Below are positions 22,918 through 31,474 of a DNA stretch of 35,498 bases, piece after piece. The translations under genes were made by a program, and so were the position numbers. Origin of the DNA: an uncultured Treponema sp. (GTDB lineage Bacteria; Spirochaetota; Spirochaetia; Treponematales; Treponemataceae); NCBI GenBank assembly GCA_905233535.1, contig CAJOEO010000006.1, forward strand, positions 6,931-42,428, written 5' to 3'. Each line of letters opens with the position of its first letter. Position 1 is the first letter of the stretch. The notes below the pieces were generated by a model. It saw only the letters and a program-made list of their open reading frames with translations. It did no database searches and was not told where the DNA came from.

Positions 22918-23697
22918 ATGCGAAATTACACAACAAACGCGCTAGTGCTTCATTTACAACGTCAAGGCGAATCGAATCGGCTGGCGACGTTTTTGACTCC
23001 AAACGAGGGAATCGTTCGTGCGACGATTTTTGGCGGGGCAAAAAGTCGATTGCGGTCGCTCGTTTCTCCAATGAACACGGGGCGGGTATGGGTTTCTAAA
23101 AAAAATAACGGAATGTCCGCGAAAATAAGCGATTTTAGCGCGGAAAAATGTAGACTTTCGTTTAGGGAAAGCCTTTTTAAGATGGCGCAGGCGGACGTTA
23201 TGGCGGAACTTTTGATAAAAACGCAAGCCGCTGGAAGTCCTCAAAAAGCGTTCGTTTTGGCAAATGCTTTTTTGGACGGAATGGATTTTTTTGACGAAAA
23301 CGAATCTCGGCGCGGATTTGTTCGATTTTTATGGCGATATTTGGAACTTTTGGGCGAACAACCTTCCGTTTTGGAGTGTTTTCATTGTGGTTCGTCGCTC
23401 GACGTTTTGCGTGGAAAAAACGGCTTTGAAAAGGTATCATTGAAAGGAGCATTCGATTGGAAAGAAATGGCTTTCGTTTGCGCCGATTGCGCAACGGGCG
23501 CAGGCGATTTTGAAATGATTTCTTCGCGTGCGCTTGGATATTTATACGCCGTGTCTTTTTTGAAGCCAAGCGAATCTCGTGCAATTTCAATCGACGAAGA
23601 ATCGCTTGGCGAATTAAAACGATTTTGCCTCGCGCTTTTAGAACATTCTTGTGGCATTCGATTAAAAAGTCTGGAAGCAGTAGCAAATTTTCTGTAG
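22918..23697 (+). CDS. recO: DNA repair protein RecO
   Basis: This 259-residue recombination mediator helps load RecA with RecR in the RecFOR pathway. The N-terminal OB-fold begins NYTTNALVLHLQRQGESNRLATFLTPNEGIVRATIFGG, typical of RecO. A C4 zinc motif is visible as CFHCG near 154-158 and CADC near 191-194. The C-terminal part LKRFCLALLEHSCGIRLKSL also fits. No ribosome site is evident before the ATG, and the leader after the upstream terminator is only 41 nt. The gene leads a plus-strand run recO, thymidine phosphorylase, recJ, M23 peptidase. Confidence 0.9.
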   Translation: MRNYTTNALVLHLQRQGESNRLATFLTPNEGIVRATIFGGAKSRLRSLVSPMNTGRVWVSKKNNGMSAKISDFSAEKCRLSFRESLFKMAQADVMAELLIKTQAAGSPQKAFVLANAFLDGMDFFDENESRRGFVRFLWRYLELLGEQPSVLECFHCGSSLDVLRGKNGFEKVSLKGAFDWKEMAFVCADCATGAGDFEMISSRALGYLYAVSFLKPSESRAISIDEESLGELKRFCLALLEHSCGIRLKSLEAVANFL

Positions 23698-23726
23698 AAA
23701 TTCAATTTTTATAAGAGGAAATACAA

Positions 23727-25027
23727 ATGAGAGCAGTTGACATTATTATGAAAAAACGCGGAACTCGTGCAAGCAATGCAAAAAATGAACTTTCTGCACA
23801 AGAAATCAAATTTTTTGTGGACGGATACGTTTCTGGTACGATTAGCGACTATCAAATGAGCGCGTTTTTAATGGCGGTATATTTTAATGGCATGACGTTT
23901 AAAGAAACGGGCTTTTTAACAGAGGCGATGTTAAATTCTGGCGACAGAATCGATTTTCATAAAAACGGCGAAAACGCGCAAACGATTTTCACGGATAAAC
24001 ATTCGACGGGCGGCGTGGGCGACAAAATTTCGCTTCCGCTTGCGCCGATTGTGGCTGCGTGTGGCGTAAAAGACCCGATGATGAGCGGGCGCGCGTTGGG
24101 ACACACGGGCGGCACGCTCGACAAACTCGAATCGATTTTTGGTTACCGCGTGAATTTGAGCGAAGCCGAATTTAAGGCTGGAATTGACGCGGACGGATTT
24201 GCGATGATGGGGCAAACTCCAAAAATCGCGCCTGCCGACAAAAAAATGTACGCACTTCGCGACGTTACGGCTACGGTTGAAAGCGTGCCTTTGATTACCG
24301 CGTCGATTCTTTCAAAAAAAATCGCGGAAGGCGCGGACGCGCTTGTTTTTGACGTAAAATGCGGTTCGGGCGCGTTTATGAAAAATCAAAAAGAAGCGGA
24401 AGAATTGGCGACTTTTCTTGTGGAAACCGCAAAAACAATGGGCAAAAAGGCGAGCGCGTTCATCACGAACATGGATTTTCCTCTTGGTCGAACGGTTGGG
24501 AATTTCTTGGAAATCGAAGAAACGATTGATTGTTTGAAAGGCAAAGGTCCTGCAGACGTTATGGAATTGACGTATTGTTTGGGCGAGGAAATGCTTGTTC
24601 TTTCAAAAAATGCGACTTCTCAAAAAGATGCGCGACAAAAAATGGAAGAGGCGATTTCTTCTGGGCGTGCGCTTGAGAGATTTTTGTCGAACGTAAAGCG
24701 TCAGGGTGGCGATGTTGAAAAATTGATGAGCGAAATTGGAAAACGTCGAAGTCAATTTAAGGCGGAATTTGTTGCGCAAAAAAGCGGCTTTTTGTCTTTT
24801 GACGCATTCAAAATCGGGCTTGCGGGCGTAAATTTGGGCGTTGGACGAAATCGCGCGGACGAGGACGTTTTTGCGGACGCGGGAATGATTTTCAAAAGCC
24901 GATAATCGAACTTTTTGGAAAAAATCAGGAATGTTTGGCGGGCGCGTTAGAAATTTTGTCCGATGCAACGGCGTATTTTGACGAAAAAATCGAAGAAAAA
25001 CCGTTAATCATCAAAAAAATTTGCTAG
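23727..25027 (+). pseudogene. deoA: Pyrimidine-nucleoside/thymidine phosphorylase, frame-broken near the C-terminus
   Basis: The first frame (23727-24905) encodes 392 residues of a nucleoside phosphorylase of the DeoA/Pdp family, cleaving thymidine or uridine with phosphate. It includes the glycine-rich DKHSTGGVGDKISLPLAPI, MSGRALGHTGGTLDKLESI, and KCGSGAFMKNQKEAEEL. It stops early after GMIFKSR. A second frame then continues with PIIELFGKNQECLAGALEIL and on to KPLIIKKIC, stopping at 25027; this is the expected family C-terminus. Comparison with the family (about 430 residues, with a KxGDxVxKGD stretch here) suggests roughly 10 codons are missing at 24897-24901, a loss of 3n+1 bases. The catalytic domains are intact, but the C-terminal alpha/beta end is lost. 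A real lesion or assembly error are both possible. GAGGAAAT precedes the ATG. Confidence 0.85.
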
Positions 25028-25080
25028 GAATTTTTTTCGGTGTGTGAGCAAATTCAAAATCGAAAAAAATTGAGGGGAAA

Positions 25081-27234
25081 ATGAAAAATTGGAATAAACG
25101 GCAGGTTTTGCGCGAGGACGTTTTGAATCTGCATGAAAAATACGGAATTGACGCGCTAACCGCGTCGATTCTGGTTAGACGAGGCATTACAAAAGGAAGC
25201 GATATTCAGTTTTTTTTGGAAGACAGCGTGCGATTTATGCACAGTCCGTTTAAGTTTGCGAACATGGAAGACGTTGTTGACCGCATTTTTCAGGCAAAAG
25301 ACGAGGGCGAAATCGTTTTGATTTTTGGCGATTCTGATGTGGACGGAATTACGTCAACGGTCGTTTTGTTTGACGCGCTTTCGGCGTTGGGCGTAGACGT
25401 GCGGTGGCGGCTTCCGAGCGGAACAGACCCTTACGGCTTAAACACGCGGGCAATCGACGACTTTGAAAAAGAAAACGGCACGCTAATAATCACCGTGGAT
25501 TGCGGAATTTCAAACGTTGCAGAAATCGAATACGCTTCGCAAAAAGGCATGGACGTAATCGTTCTTGACCATCACAATCCGCCAGAAATTTTGCCGTCGC
25601 CTGCGATTATAATCGACCCAAAATGCGCAGATTCGGGTTATCCGTTCAAAGATATTTCGGGGTGCGCCGTGGCGTACAAAGTTTCTAGCGCGTTGCGATT
25701 TGCGCAAACGGAATTGTACAAAAACGAGGTCGCTTTAATCGTGGCGAGCGAAGAAAAAGACGGTTCGATTTTAATTAACGCGCTAAAAACGCAAAATCTT
25801 GTGGAAAAAAATCGACTTTCGATTTCGGTACAACCTGGTACAAACGTTTTTGAAACGAATTTGCCGATTTTTTTGCAGGGGCAACAACTTTTTGCTTGGG
25901 ATTGCGCACAAACAAAAGCTCTTTTAACAAAGGCTTTTGGAAATGGAGCAGATTTTCAACTTGTGGATTTTAGAAATCAAGTTTCAAAAAATTGGAAATG
26001 GGCTTCAAATCTTTCGATTTCCGCGCTTCGTTCAAAATCTCGGTTCGCGCTCTATTATAAGGAAGAAAATTGCGATTTGATGGCGTTTTTCAATTTTTTT
26101 GTAACGTATTGCGGGCAGATGGTTTCGCAGTCGAACAAAAATGCGCTTGCGGACGAGCGCGATTTGCAACTTGTAACGCTTGCCGCGCTTGCGGACATAA
26201 TGCCACTTTTGGACGAAAATCGAATTTTTGTAAAAAACGGAATCAAATCTTTAAACGAAATTGAAAAAGTCCGCGAAGGCTTGCGCGAATTGCTTTCAAT
26301 GCAAGATTTGCTCGGAAAACGAATCACGTCTTCCATTCTTTCTTGGCGCGTTGTTCCCGTTTTGAACGCGACGGGACGTTTACGCCAGCCAGAAATCGGT
26401 CTTCAACTTCTTTTGGAGAAAGATTCTCAAAAACGAATTGAACTTGCCGCCCGAGTAATCGAAATGAACGACGAGCGAAAACGTCTTGGCGCGGAAGCCT
26501 GGGAATATGGGCGGGCGCAGGCGGAAAAATCGATTTCGGAAAATGACGGAAAACTTTGCCTTGTAATCGACGAGCGAATAAATCGCGGCGTTTCTGGAAA
26601 CGTGGCGGGAAAACTCGTGTCGGTTTTTAACGTGCCGTCAATGGCAATTACGACTGTTGAAGACGTTGCGATTGGTTCGATGCGAAGTTGCCGTTCGTTT
26701 GACGCGACGGCGTTTTTGGACGCTCTCGACAAAAACGAGGGGGGCGAAAACTTTTTTTTGAGCCACGGCGGACACAATTATGCGGCGGGTTTTTCGTTCA
26801 AAAAAGAGCGAATGGCAGAATTTCGCGAAAAACTTTCAAAACTAATTCCGACGATTCAACTTGGCGCGGACGAAAGCGAGAATTTTGACGTTGATGCAGA
26901 AATTCCAGAAAAATTCCTCACGCCAGAAATTTTGTCGATTGTCGATAAACTTGAACCGTTCGGCGAAGCGAACCGCGAAATTTTGTTTATGAGTCGTTCG
27001 CTAAAAATCGACGATTGCCTTGTCGTCGGAAAAAGCGAAAAGCAACACCTAAAACTCACGTTTGAATGTGGCGGCACAAAATGGCCTGCTATGATTTGGG
27101 GCGGCGCGGAAATGTTGCACCGCGATTTTGACAAGGGCGAGCGCGTGGATATTCTTTATCATGTTGGACGCAATGTTTATCAAGGCGTTGAAAAACCGCA
27201 ATTAATCGTGGCAGATATTCGCCGTTCGATGTAA
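25081..27234 (+). CDS. recJ: Single-stranded-DNA-specific exonuclease RecJ (with internal insertion)
   Basis: This 717-residue 5'-3' ssDNA exonuclease belongs to the DHH family. Metal motifs present are FGDSDVDGITSTV (about 82-94), TVDCGISN, LDHHNPPE, and ALADIMPLLDENR. The DHHA1 motif is SHGGHNYAAGF (about 560). The C-terminal OB-fold (LKLTFECGGTKWPAMIWGG) is intact. Between the DHH core (ending about residue 212) and DLQLVTLAALADIMPL (starting at 361) lies an unusual ~145-residue insertion that other RecJ proteins I know lack. GAGGGGAAA precedes the ATG. The gene follows the broken phosphorylase gene by 53 nt and precedes the M23 gene by 13 nt. Confidence 0.9.
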   Translation: MKNWNKRQVLREDVLNLHEKYGIDALTASILVRRGITKGSDIQFFLEDSVRFMHSPFKFANMEDVVDRIFQAKDEGEIVLIFGDSDVDGITSTVVLFDALSALGVDVRWRLPSGTDPYGLNTRAIDDFEKENGTLIITVDCGISNVAEIEYASQKGMDVIVLDHHNPPEILPSPAIIIDPKCADSGYPFKDISGCAVAYKVSSALRFAQTELYKNEVALIVASEEKDGSILINALKTQNLVEKNRLSISVQPGTNVFETNLPIFLQGQQLFAWDCAQTKALLTKAFGNGADFQLVDFRNQVSKNWKWASNLSISALRSKSRFALYYKEENCDLMAFFNFFVTYCGQMVSQSNKNALADERDLQLVTLAALADIMPLLDENRIFVKNGIKSLNEIEKVREGLRELLSMQDLLGKRITSSILSWRVVPVLNATGRLRQPEIGLQLLLEKDSQKRIELAARVIEMNDERKRLGAEAWEYGRAQAEKSISENDGKLCLVIDERINRGVSGNVAGKLVSVFNVPSMAITTVEDVAIGSMRSCRSFDATAFLDALDKNEGGENFFLSHGGHNYAAGFSFKKERMAEFREKLSKLIPTIQLGADESENFDVDAEIPEKFLTPEILSIVDKLEPFGEANREILFMSRSLKIDDCLVVGKSEKQHLKLTFECGGTKWPAMIWGGAEMLHRDFDKGERVDILYHVGRNVYQGVEKPQLIVADIRRSM

Positions 27235-27247
27235 TTTTGGAGGAAAA

Positions 27248-28207
27248 ATGAAAATTTTTGTGCATATTACGCTATTGATTTTTTTATTCTGCTCGTCGAT
27301 TTTTGCAGAAACGCAAGATTTTTCGATTTCTGGAAAAAATGCAACGGCGTTTTGGCAAAAAAAAGTTTGCCCAGGAGACGCGGTTTTTGTGCGAATTTGC
27401 GCGGATAATTCGATGCAAAATTTGAGCGGATTTCTTGAAGTTTCAAAAAACAAAAAGCAAATCGGAAAAACTCCATTTTACGAAATCCCCGATTCGTCTG
27501 GAAAAAATCGAAAAATGCTCCTGGCGGGTATTCCTCTTTCGTCGTATCTTACGGCGGGTAGCGCGAACGCGATTGCGCACGTTTTTGTGGGCGAAAAAGA
27601 AAATGTCGTGAATCTTTCGCTCGACGTGGTTTCAAAGGAATTTGTGAGCGAAACGATTCCTCTAAACGCGACGAATACGGCGATTCGCACAAACGATTCT
27701 GACGAACGTTGGAAGCAAATCAACAAATTGAACAAAATTTTGGGAACGCGAAACGAAAAATCGGTTTATTCTCTTGAACCGATGACACCTCCCACAAAAG
27801 CAACACGAAGAACGTCGTTTTTTGCAGACCGACGAATTTTTGCCTATTCAAACGGAAAGTCGTCCACTAGTTTGCATTACGGAATCGACTACGGCGTTCC
27901 CACGGGAAGCGAAGTGCGTGCGTGCGCTGCTGGCAAAGTTGTTTTGGCGGAAACGCGAATTACGACGGGTTGGTCAACCGTAATCGAACATTTGCCAGGG
28001 CTTTACAGCCTTTATTATCATCAAAACGAACTCAAAGTCAAAGTTGGCGACACTGTGGAAGCGGGGCAGTTGATTGGGCTTTCGGGCGCGACGGGGCTTG
28101 CGACAGGTCCACATTTGCATTGGGAAATGCGACTAAACATGGAAGCGGTCAGCCCCGATTTTTTTACTGGAGATTTTACGTTCGAGAAAGCCGTAGAGAA
28201 CCAGTAG
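27248..28207 (+). CDS. M23 family (LytM-type) peptidase, exported
   Basis: This 319-residue protein has a signal peptide (KIFVHITLLIFLFCSSIFA). A beta-rich region of unknown function (about 25-150) precedes the C-terminal LytM domain. Zinc ligands are visible: His210 and Asp214 in HYGIDYGVP, and His291 in GPHLHWEMR; catalytic His258 (YYHQNE) and His289 complete the site. Such enzymes cut peptidoglycan cross-bridges or act as regulators of other hydrolases; with all residues present, activity is likely. GGAGGAAAA precedes the ATG. Its last 32 nt overlap the convergent membrane-protein gene. Confidence 0.9.
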   Translation: MKIFVHITLLIFLFCSSIFAETQDFSISGKNATAFWQKKVCPGDAVFVRICADNSMQNLSGFLEVSKNKKQIGKTPFYEIPDSSGKNRKMLLAGIPLSSYLTAGSANAIAHVFVGEKENVVNLSLDVVSKEFVSETIPLNATNTAIRTNDSDERWKQINKLNKILGTRNEKSVYSLEPMTPPTKATRRTSFFADRRIFAYSNGKSSTSLHYGIDYGVPTGSEVRACAAGKVVLAETRITTGWSTVIEHLPGLYSLYYHQNELKVKVGDTVEAGQLIGLSGATGLATGPHLHWEMRLNMEAVSPDFFTGDFTFEKAVENQ

Positions 28208-28787
28208 TCGGGTTTAGATAAATTTCGTAAGTTTCCCGAGAAACGATTGCAGAAAGGTCAAGCGAAATTACTTTTGAACGCGACGAACGAAATTTGGAAG
28301 ATTGCCAAACCGCAAACGTCGCGAGCGAAAAAAGCGCGTGCCTTTCTGCAAAACCCCAAGAATCGTCCAAAAACGCGCAAACGTCATCGTAAAGATAATA
28401 TCGAGGAAGCGGCGTTCCGCGATAAGTGCGCGATTTTCCAAGCGGCAAATATTGTTCCGCGCAAATATTCAGAGGAAACAAAAATTCACGATTTCCAAAC
28501 GCCGCGCTCGTAAATTCCACAGAAAGAACGTTTCCGCTCCAAGAACGGTCTAAAACGGCAAATTCTCTGCCGCTCGTGTCCAAAAGCGCGAACCGCGCGC
28601 TCACCGTGTCAAGCGATGTGCCGTAAATTTCAACGCGCATAATTGCCTGTTCGCCCAAATTCGGAACGTGTTTTTCTGCAAAAAAACATCGCGCAAACAA
28701 AAAAATGTAAAACGACGCAAATCCAAGAAAAATTGCCAAAAGTGCTAGCGAAAAAAATCGCAAAATCTTTATGGTTTCGTTTTTCAC
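28176..28787 (-). CDS. Single-pass membrane protein of unknown function
   Basis: This 203-residue protein starts at GTG 28787, sharing GTGA with the ligA stop codon, with AAAGGAAAA upstream. This is a typical coupled arrangement. One hydrophobic N-terminal segment (about 10-34, FFSLALLAIFLGFASFYIFLF) anchors it; the rest is likely periplasmic. The segment QAIMRVEIYGTSLDTVSARFALLDTSGREFAVLDRSWSG looks beta-rich. I do not recognise the family. Its 3' end overlaps the M23 gene tail to tail by 32 nt, and no terminator is visible. Confidence 0.7.
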   Translation of the reverse strand: MKNETIKILRFFSLALLAIFLGFASFYIFLFARCFFAEKHVPNLGEQAIMRVEIYGTSLDTVSARFALLDTSGREFAVLDRSWSGNVLSVEFTSAAFGNREFLFPLNICAEQYLPLGKSRTYRGTPLPRYYLYDDVCAFLDDSWGFAERHALFSLATFAVWQSSKFRSSRSKVISLDLSAIVSRETYEIYLNPTTGSLRLSRT

Positions 28788-30727
28788 ATTTTTCCTTTTA
28801 AAAGTGCGAGAAAATCATTTTCGTCGATAATCGGGATTTTGTATTTTTTTGCCTTTTCGTTTTTTGCCGAACCGCTATTTTTGTCGTTCGTAACCAAAAA
28901 ACTCAAATCTTTTGTAACACTCGATTTGCACGAACCGCCGTTTTCTTTAACGAGCGATTCCGCATCTGCGCGTTTCATTGATTTTAGTTCGCCCGTAAAA
29001 CAAAACGATTTTCCAAAAATCGCGTTGTCTTTTTTTTGCACCGTTTCGATTTCGATGATTTTTTCAAAGACGAGTTTTTCCATTTCCGCCCGATTTTCCG
29101 AAAGCCCGTCCACGACCGTGTTCGCCATAATCTGCGCAAATCCTTTGACGTTCAAAAAATCGTCCGCCGTTGCGTCAAAAAGTTTTTCAAGCGTGTCGAA
29201 TCCAGCGTCTACTAGTTTTTGAACGACCGTTTCGCCCACGCCTTCAATGTCAAAACCCGCAACAAAAGTCGCAAGCGAAAGGCGTTTTCGCGCGTGAATC
29301 GAATCGTAAACTTTTTTCGCGCCAAGAGAATCTTTGCCGTCAGAAATCGATTCTTCGTTCAAAAAATACGGCACAAAATCGTTTTGCGAAAGCGAATAAA
29401 TGTCCAAAATCGAATTGATTTTTTTGTCAGCAAAAAGCGAACGAACTAGCGTGTCGCCAAAATCGCGAATGTCAACGACGCTAATCCACTTTTGGATTCG
29501 GTGCAGAACGCGCTTTGAACAATGCTCGTTTGGGCAGAAAAGCCGCGTCCCCTCGTCAACAAGCATCGCGCCACACGTTTCGCACGTTTTCGGAAAATCC
29601 ACGTCGTGCATTTCGCCGTCGCCGTCTTGCGCTTCCTCGATTTTTGGGATAATTTCGCCGCGTTTTACAACGACAATTCGACTTCCGATTTTTAGATTTA
29701 GATTTCGAATCGTGTCGGGATTTGCAAGGCTTGCGCGACTGACCGTCGTTCCGTTTAACTGTACGCTGTCAAAAATACCAACGGGGGTATACGTCGCCCC
29801 CGATTCGCTCCATTCGACTTCTCGCAAAATCGTCGTCGCTTTTTCAAGCGAAAACTTAAATGCGATTTGTCTGTCGGGACGATTTCGCCAAGCGTCTTCC
29901 ATATTGATTTTTCGTTCTTTTATTACGAGTCCGTCTATATCGTATTCTAATGAAACACGTTTTTTATCGATTTCTTCACGATATTCTATGACTTCTTGCG
30001 CATTTTTTTTTATAACAAGTGGAACTGTATTAAAACCGCATGATTTTAGCCAATCGATTTTTTCTTCTTCGTCCGAAAAAAATGAATTTTGATTCGTCGA
30101 AAGCGCGTCGTAAACGATTAAACGCAGATTTTCCGCGCCTTTGCCGTCTTTTCGTTTCATAATTCCGTTTGCGGCGTTTCTACAATTCGCTTTTGTCGCG
30201 TAAAATTGCGCGTGAACGGCTTTTGTCATAATCACTTCGCCACGAACCGCTCCCGTAAAATCGATTTTTTTTCCGTCCGAATCAAAAAGCGCGGGAAGAA
30301 CACCAGACATTTTGCGAGCATTTTGCGAAATGTCGTCGCCAATCGTGCCGTCGCCCCGCGTTACCGCACGCACAAAATCCCCGCCGTCGTATTGCAATTC
30401 AAGCGATGCGCCGTCGAGTTTGTATTCCACGAGATATTCTTCGTAGTCGTGATTTTTCGCCCATTTCAAAAATTCGTCGCCGTTCGCTGCTTTTTCTTGA
30501 CTTCCCATCGGCATTCGGTGGCGCGTTTTTTGAAAATTTCCAGAATCCGCGCCGACTTTTTTGAGAATCGCGTTTTTGGGGTCGAGTTTTTTGAGTTCGT
30601 CCCAAAGCGAATCGAATTCCGCGTCCGAAATTTCCGCTTCACCGTTGTAATAAGAATCCTGATATTTTTTTATGAGTAATGTAAGGTCTGATATTCTTTG
30701 TTCTTTATCTGAATCGAATAAATCCAT
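28784..30727 (-). CDS. ligA: NAD-dependent DNA ligase LigA
   Basis: This 647-residue enzyme seals nicks using NAD+. The adenylation motif VEYKLDGASLEL has Lys103 as the expected AMP acceptor. TRGDGTIGDD, FTGAVRGEVIM, and EYDIDGLVIK follow. The OB-fold, four-cysteine zinc finger (CETCG ... CPNEHC), HhH region and C-terminal BRCT domain (GKSFCFTGELKSMKRADAE) are all present. It is slightly shorter than the usual ~670 residues because the N-terminal Ia domain is compact. TAGGAAAAAT precedes the ATG. It follows trmB by 30 nt in a tight minus-strand operon. Confidence 0.96.
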   Translation of the reverse strand: MDLFDSDKEQRISDLTLLIKKYQDSYYNGEAEISDAEFDSLWDELKKLDPKNAILKKVGADSGNFQKTRHRMPMGSQEKAANGDEFLKWAKNHDYEEYLVEYKLDGASLELQYDGGDFVRAVTRGDGTIGDDISQNARKMSGVLPALFDSDGKKIDFTGAVRGEVIMTKAVHAQFYATKANCRNAANGIMKRKDGKGAENLRLIVYDALSTNQNSFFSDEEEKIDWLKSCGFNTVPLVIKKNAQEVIEYREEIDKKRVSLEYDIDGLVIKERKINMEDAWRNRPDRQIAFKFSLEKATTILREVEWSESGATYTPVGIFDSVQLNGTTVSRASLANPDTIRNLNLKIGSRIVVVKRGEIIPKIEEAQDGDGEMHDVDFPKTCETCGAMLVDEGTRLFCPNEHCSKRVLHRIQKWISVVDIRDFGDTLVRSLFADKKINSILDIYSLSQNDFVPYFLNEESISDGKDSLGAKKVYDSIHARKRLSLATFVAGFDIEGVGETVVQKLVDAGFDTLEKLFDATADDFLNVKGFAQIMANTVVDGLSENRAEMEKLVFEKIIEIETVQKKDNAIFGKSFCFTGELKSMKRADAESLVKENGGSCKSSVTKDLSFLVTNDKNSGSAKNEKAKKYKIPIIDENDFLALLKGKM

Positions 30728-30757
30728 ATTTTTCCTAATTTTTGCCCGAAAAAACGA

Positions 30758-31462
30758 TTAGATTTTTTCAAACATAATTTCCGTAATTGCGCGGTTTGCG
30801 TCCAATCCTTTTTGTTCAAAACGAGTTTCTGGTCGCCATTCCTGATGGGGCGCAAAATGCTCAAATTTGTTTTTTAACCCCGCCGTTTTTGAAAGTTCTT
30901 CAAGCGCGAACTCGGCGTAAGGCAACCAATCCGTTACAAAATAAACGTATCCGCCCGTTTTGAGTTTTTGCGCCAAAAGGTCTGTGCGCGGACGCTGTAC
31001 AAGGCGACGTTTGTGGTGGCGTTTTTTTGGCCATGGGTCTGGAAAAAAAATGTGAAAAGCGTCCACGGTTTTGTCGTCCACCATTTTTGTCAAAACTTCA
31101 ATCGCGTCGTGCGCCACAATTCTAACGTTTTTCAAATTCCGCGCACGAATTTCGCCGAGCAGTTTTCCAATTCCAGGTTTGTGGACTTCAAGCCCAAGAT
31201 AATTTACGTCGGGTGTATTTTCCGCAATAATCGCGGTCGCTTTTCCCATTCCAAAACCGATTTCGATTTTTACGGGATTTTGATTTCCAAACAACGATTC
31301 AAAATTCAATTTTTCGTTTGAAAATTCCACGCCCCAAATCGGCAAAAGTTCAGAATAATCGCGTTTTTCCGCTTGCGAAAAATGCCCAGAACGAATCACG
31401 AACGTTTTAATTTCGCGTCGATTTTCTTCCAAATTTTGCGTTTCGTTTTTATTTTCTTCCAT
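30758..31462 (-). CDS. trmB: tRNA (guanine-N7-)-methyltransferase
   Basis: This 234-residue SAM-dependent enzyme makes m7G46 in the tRNA variable loop. The SAM-binding motif is KIEIGFGMGKA, followed by YLGLEVHKPGI. The family signature FHIFFPDPWPKKRHHKRRLVQ and the C-terminal TRFEQKGLDANRAITEIMF are complete. The N-terminal ~20 residues are charged and variable. TTGGA lies before the ATG. It lies 12 nt after the lipoprotein gene and before ligA. Confidence 0.95.
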   Translation of the reverse strand: MEENKNETQNLEENRREIKTFVIRSGHFSQAEKRDYSELLPIWGVEFSNEKLNFESLFGNQNPVKIEIGFGMGKATAIIAENTPDVNYLGLEVHKPGIGKLLGEIRARNLKNVRIVAHDAIEVLTKMVDDKTVDAFHIFFPDPWPKKRHHKRRLVQRPRTDLLAQKLKTGGYVYFVTDWLPYAEFALEELSKTAGLKNKFEHFAPHQEWRPETRFEQKGLDANRAITEIMFEKI

Positions 31463-31474
31463 AAATATTCCAAA

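Noticed and set aside
29400-30092. 230-codon plus-strand open frame opposite ligA
   Set aside because: Serine/arginine/phenylalanine-rich shadow of a complete ligA gene; no independent support.
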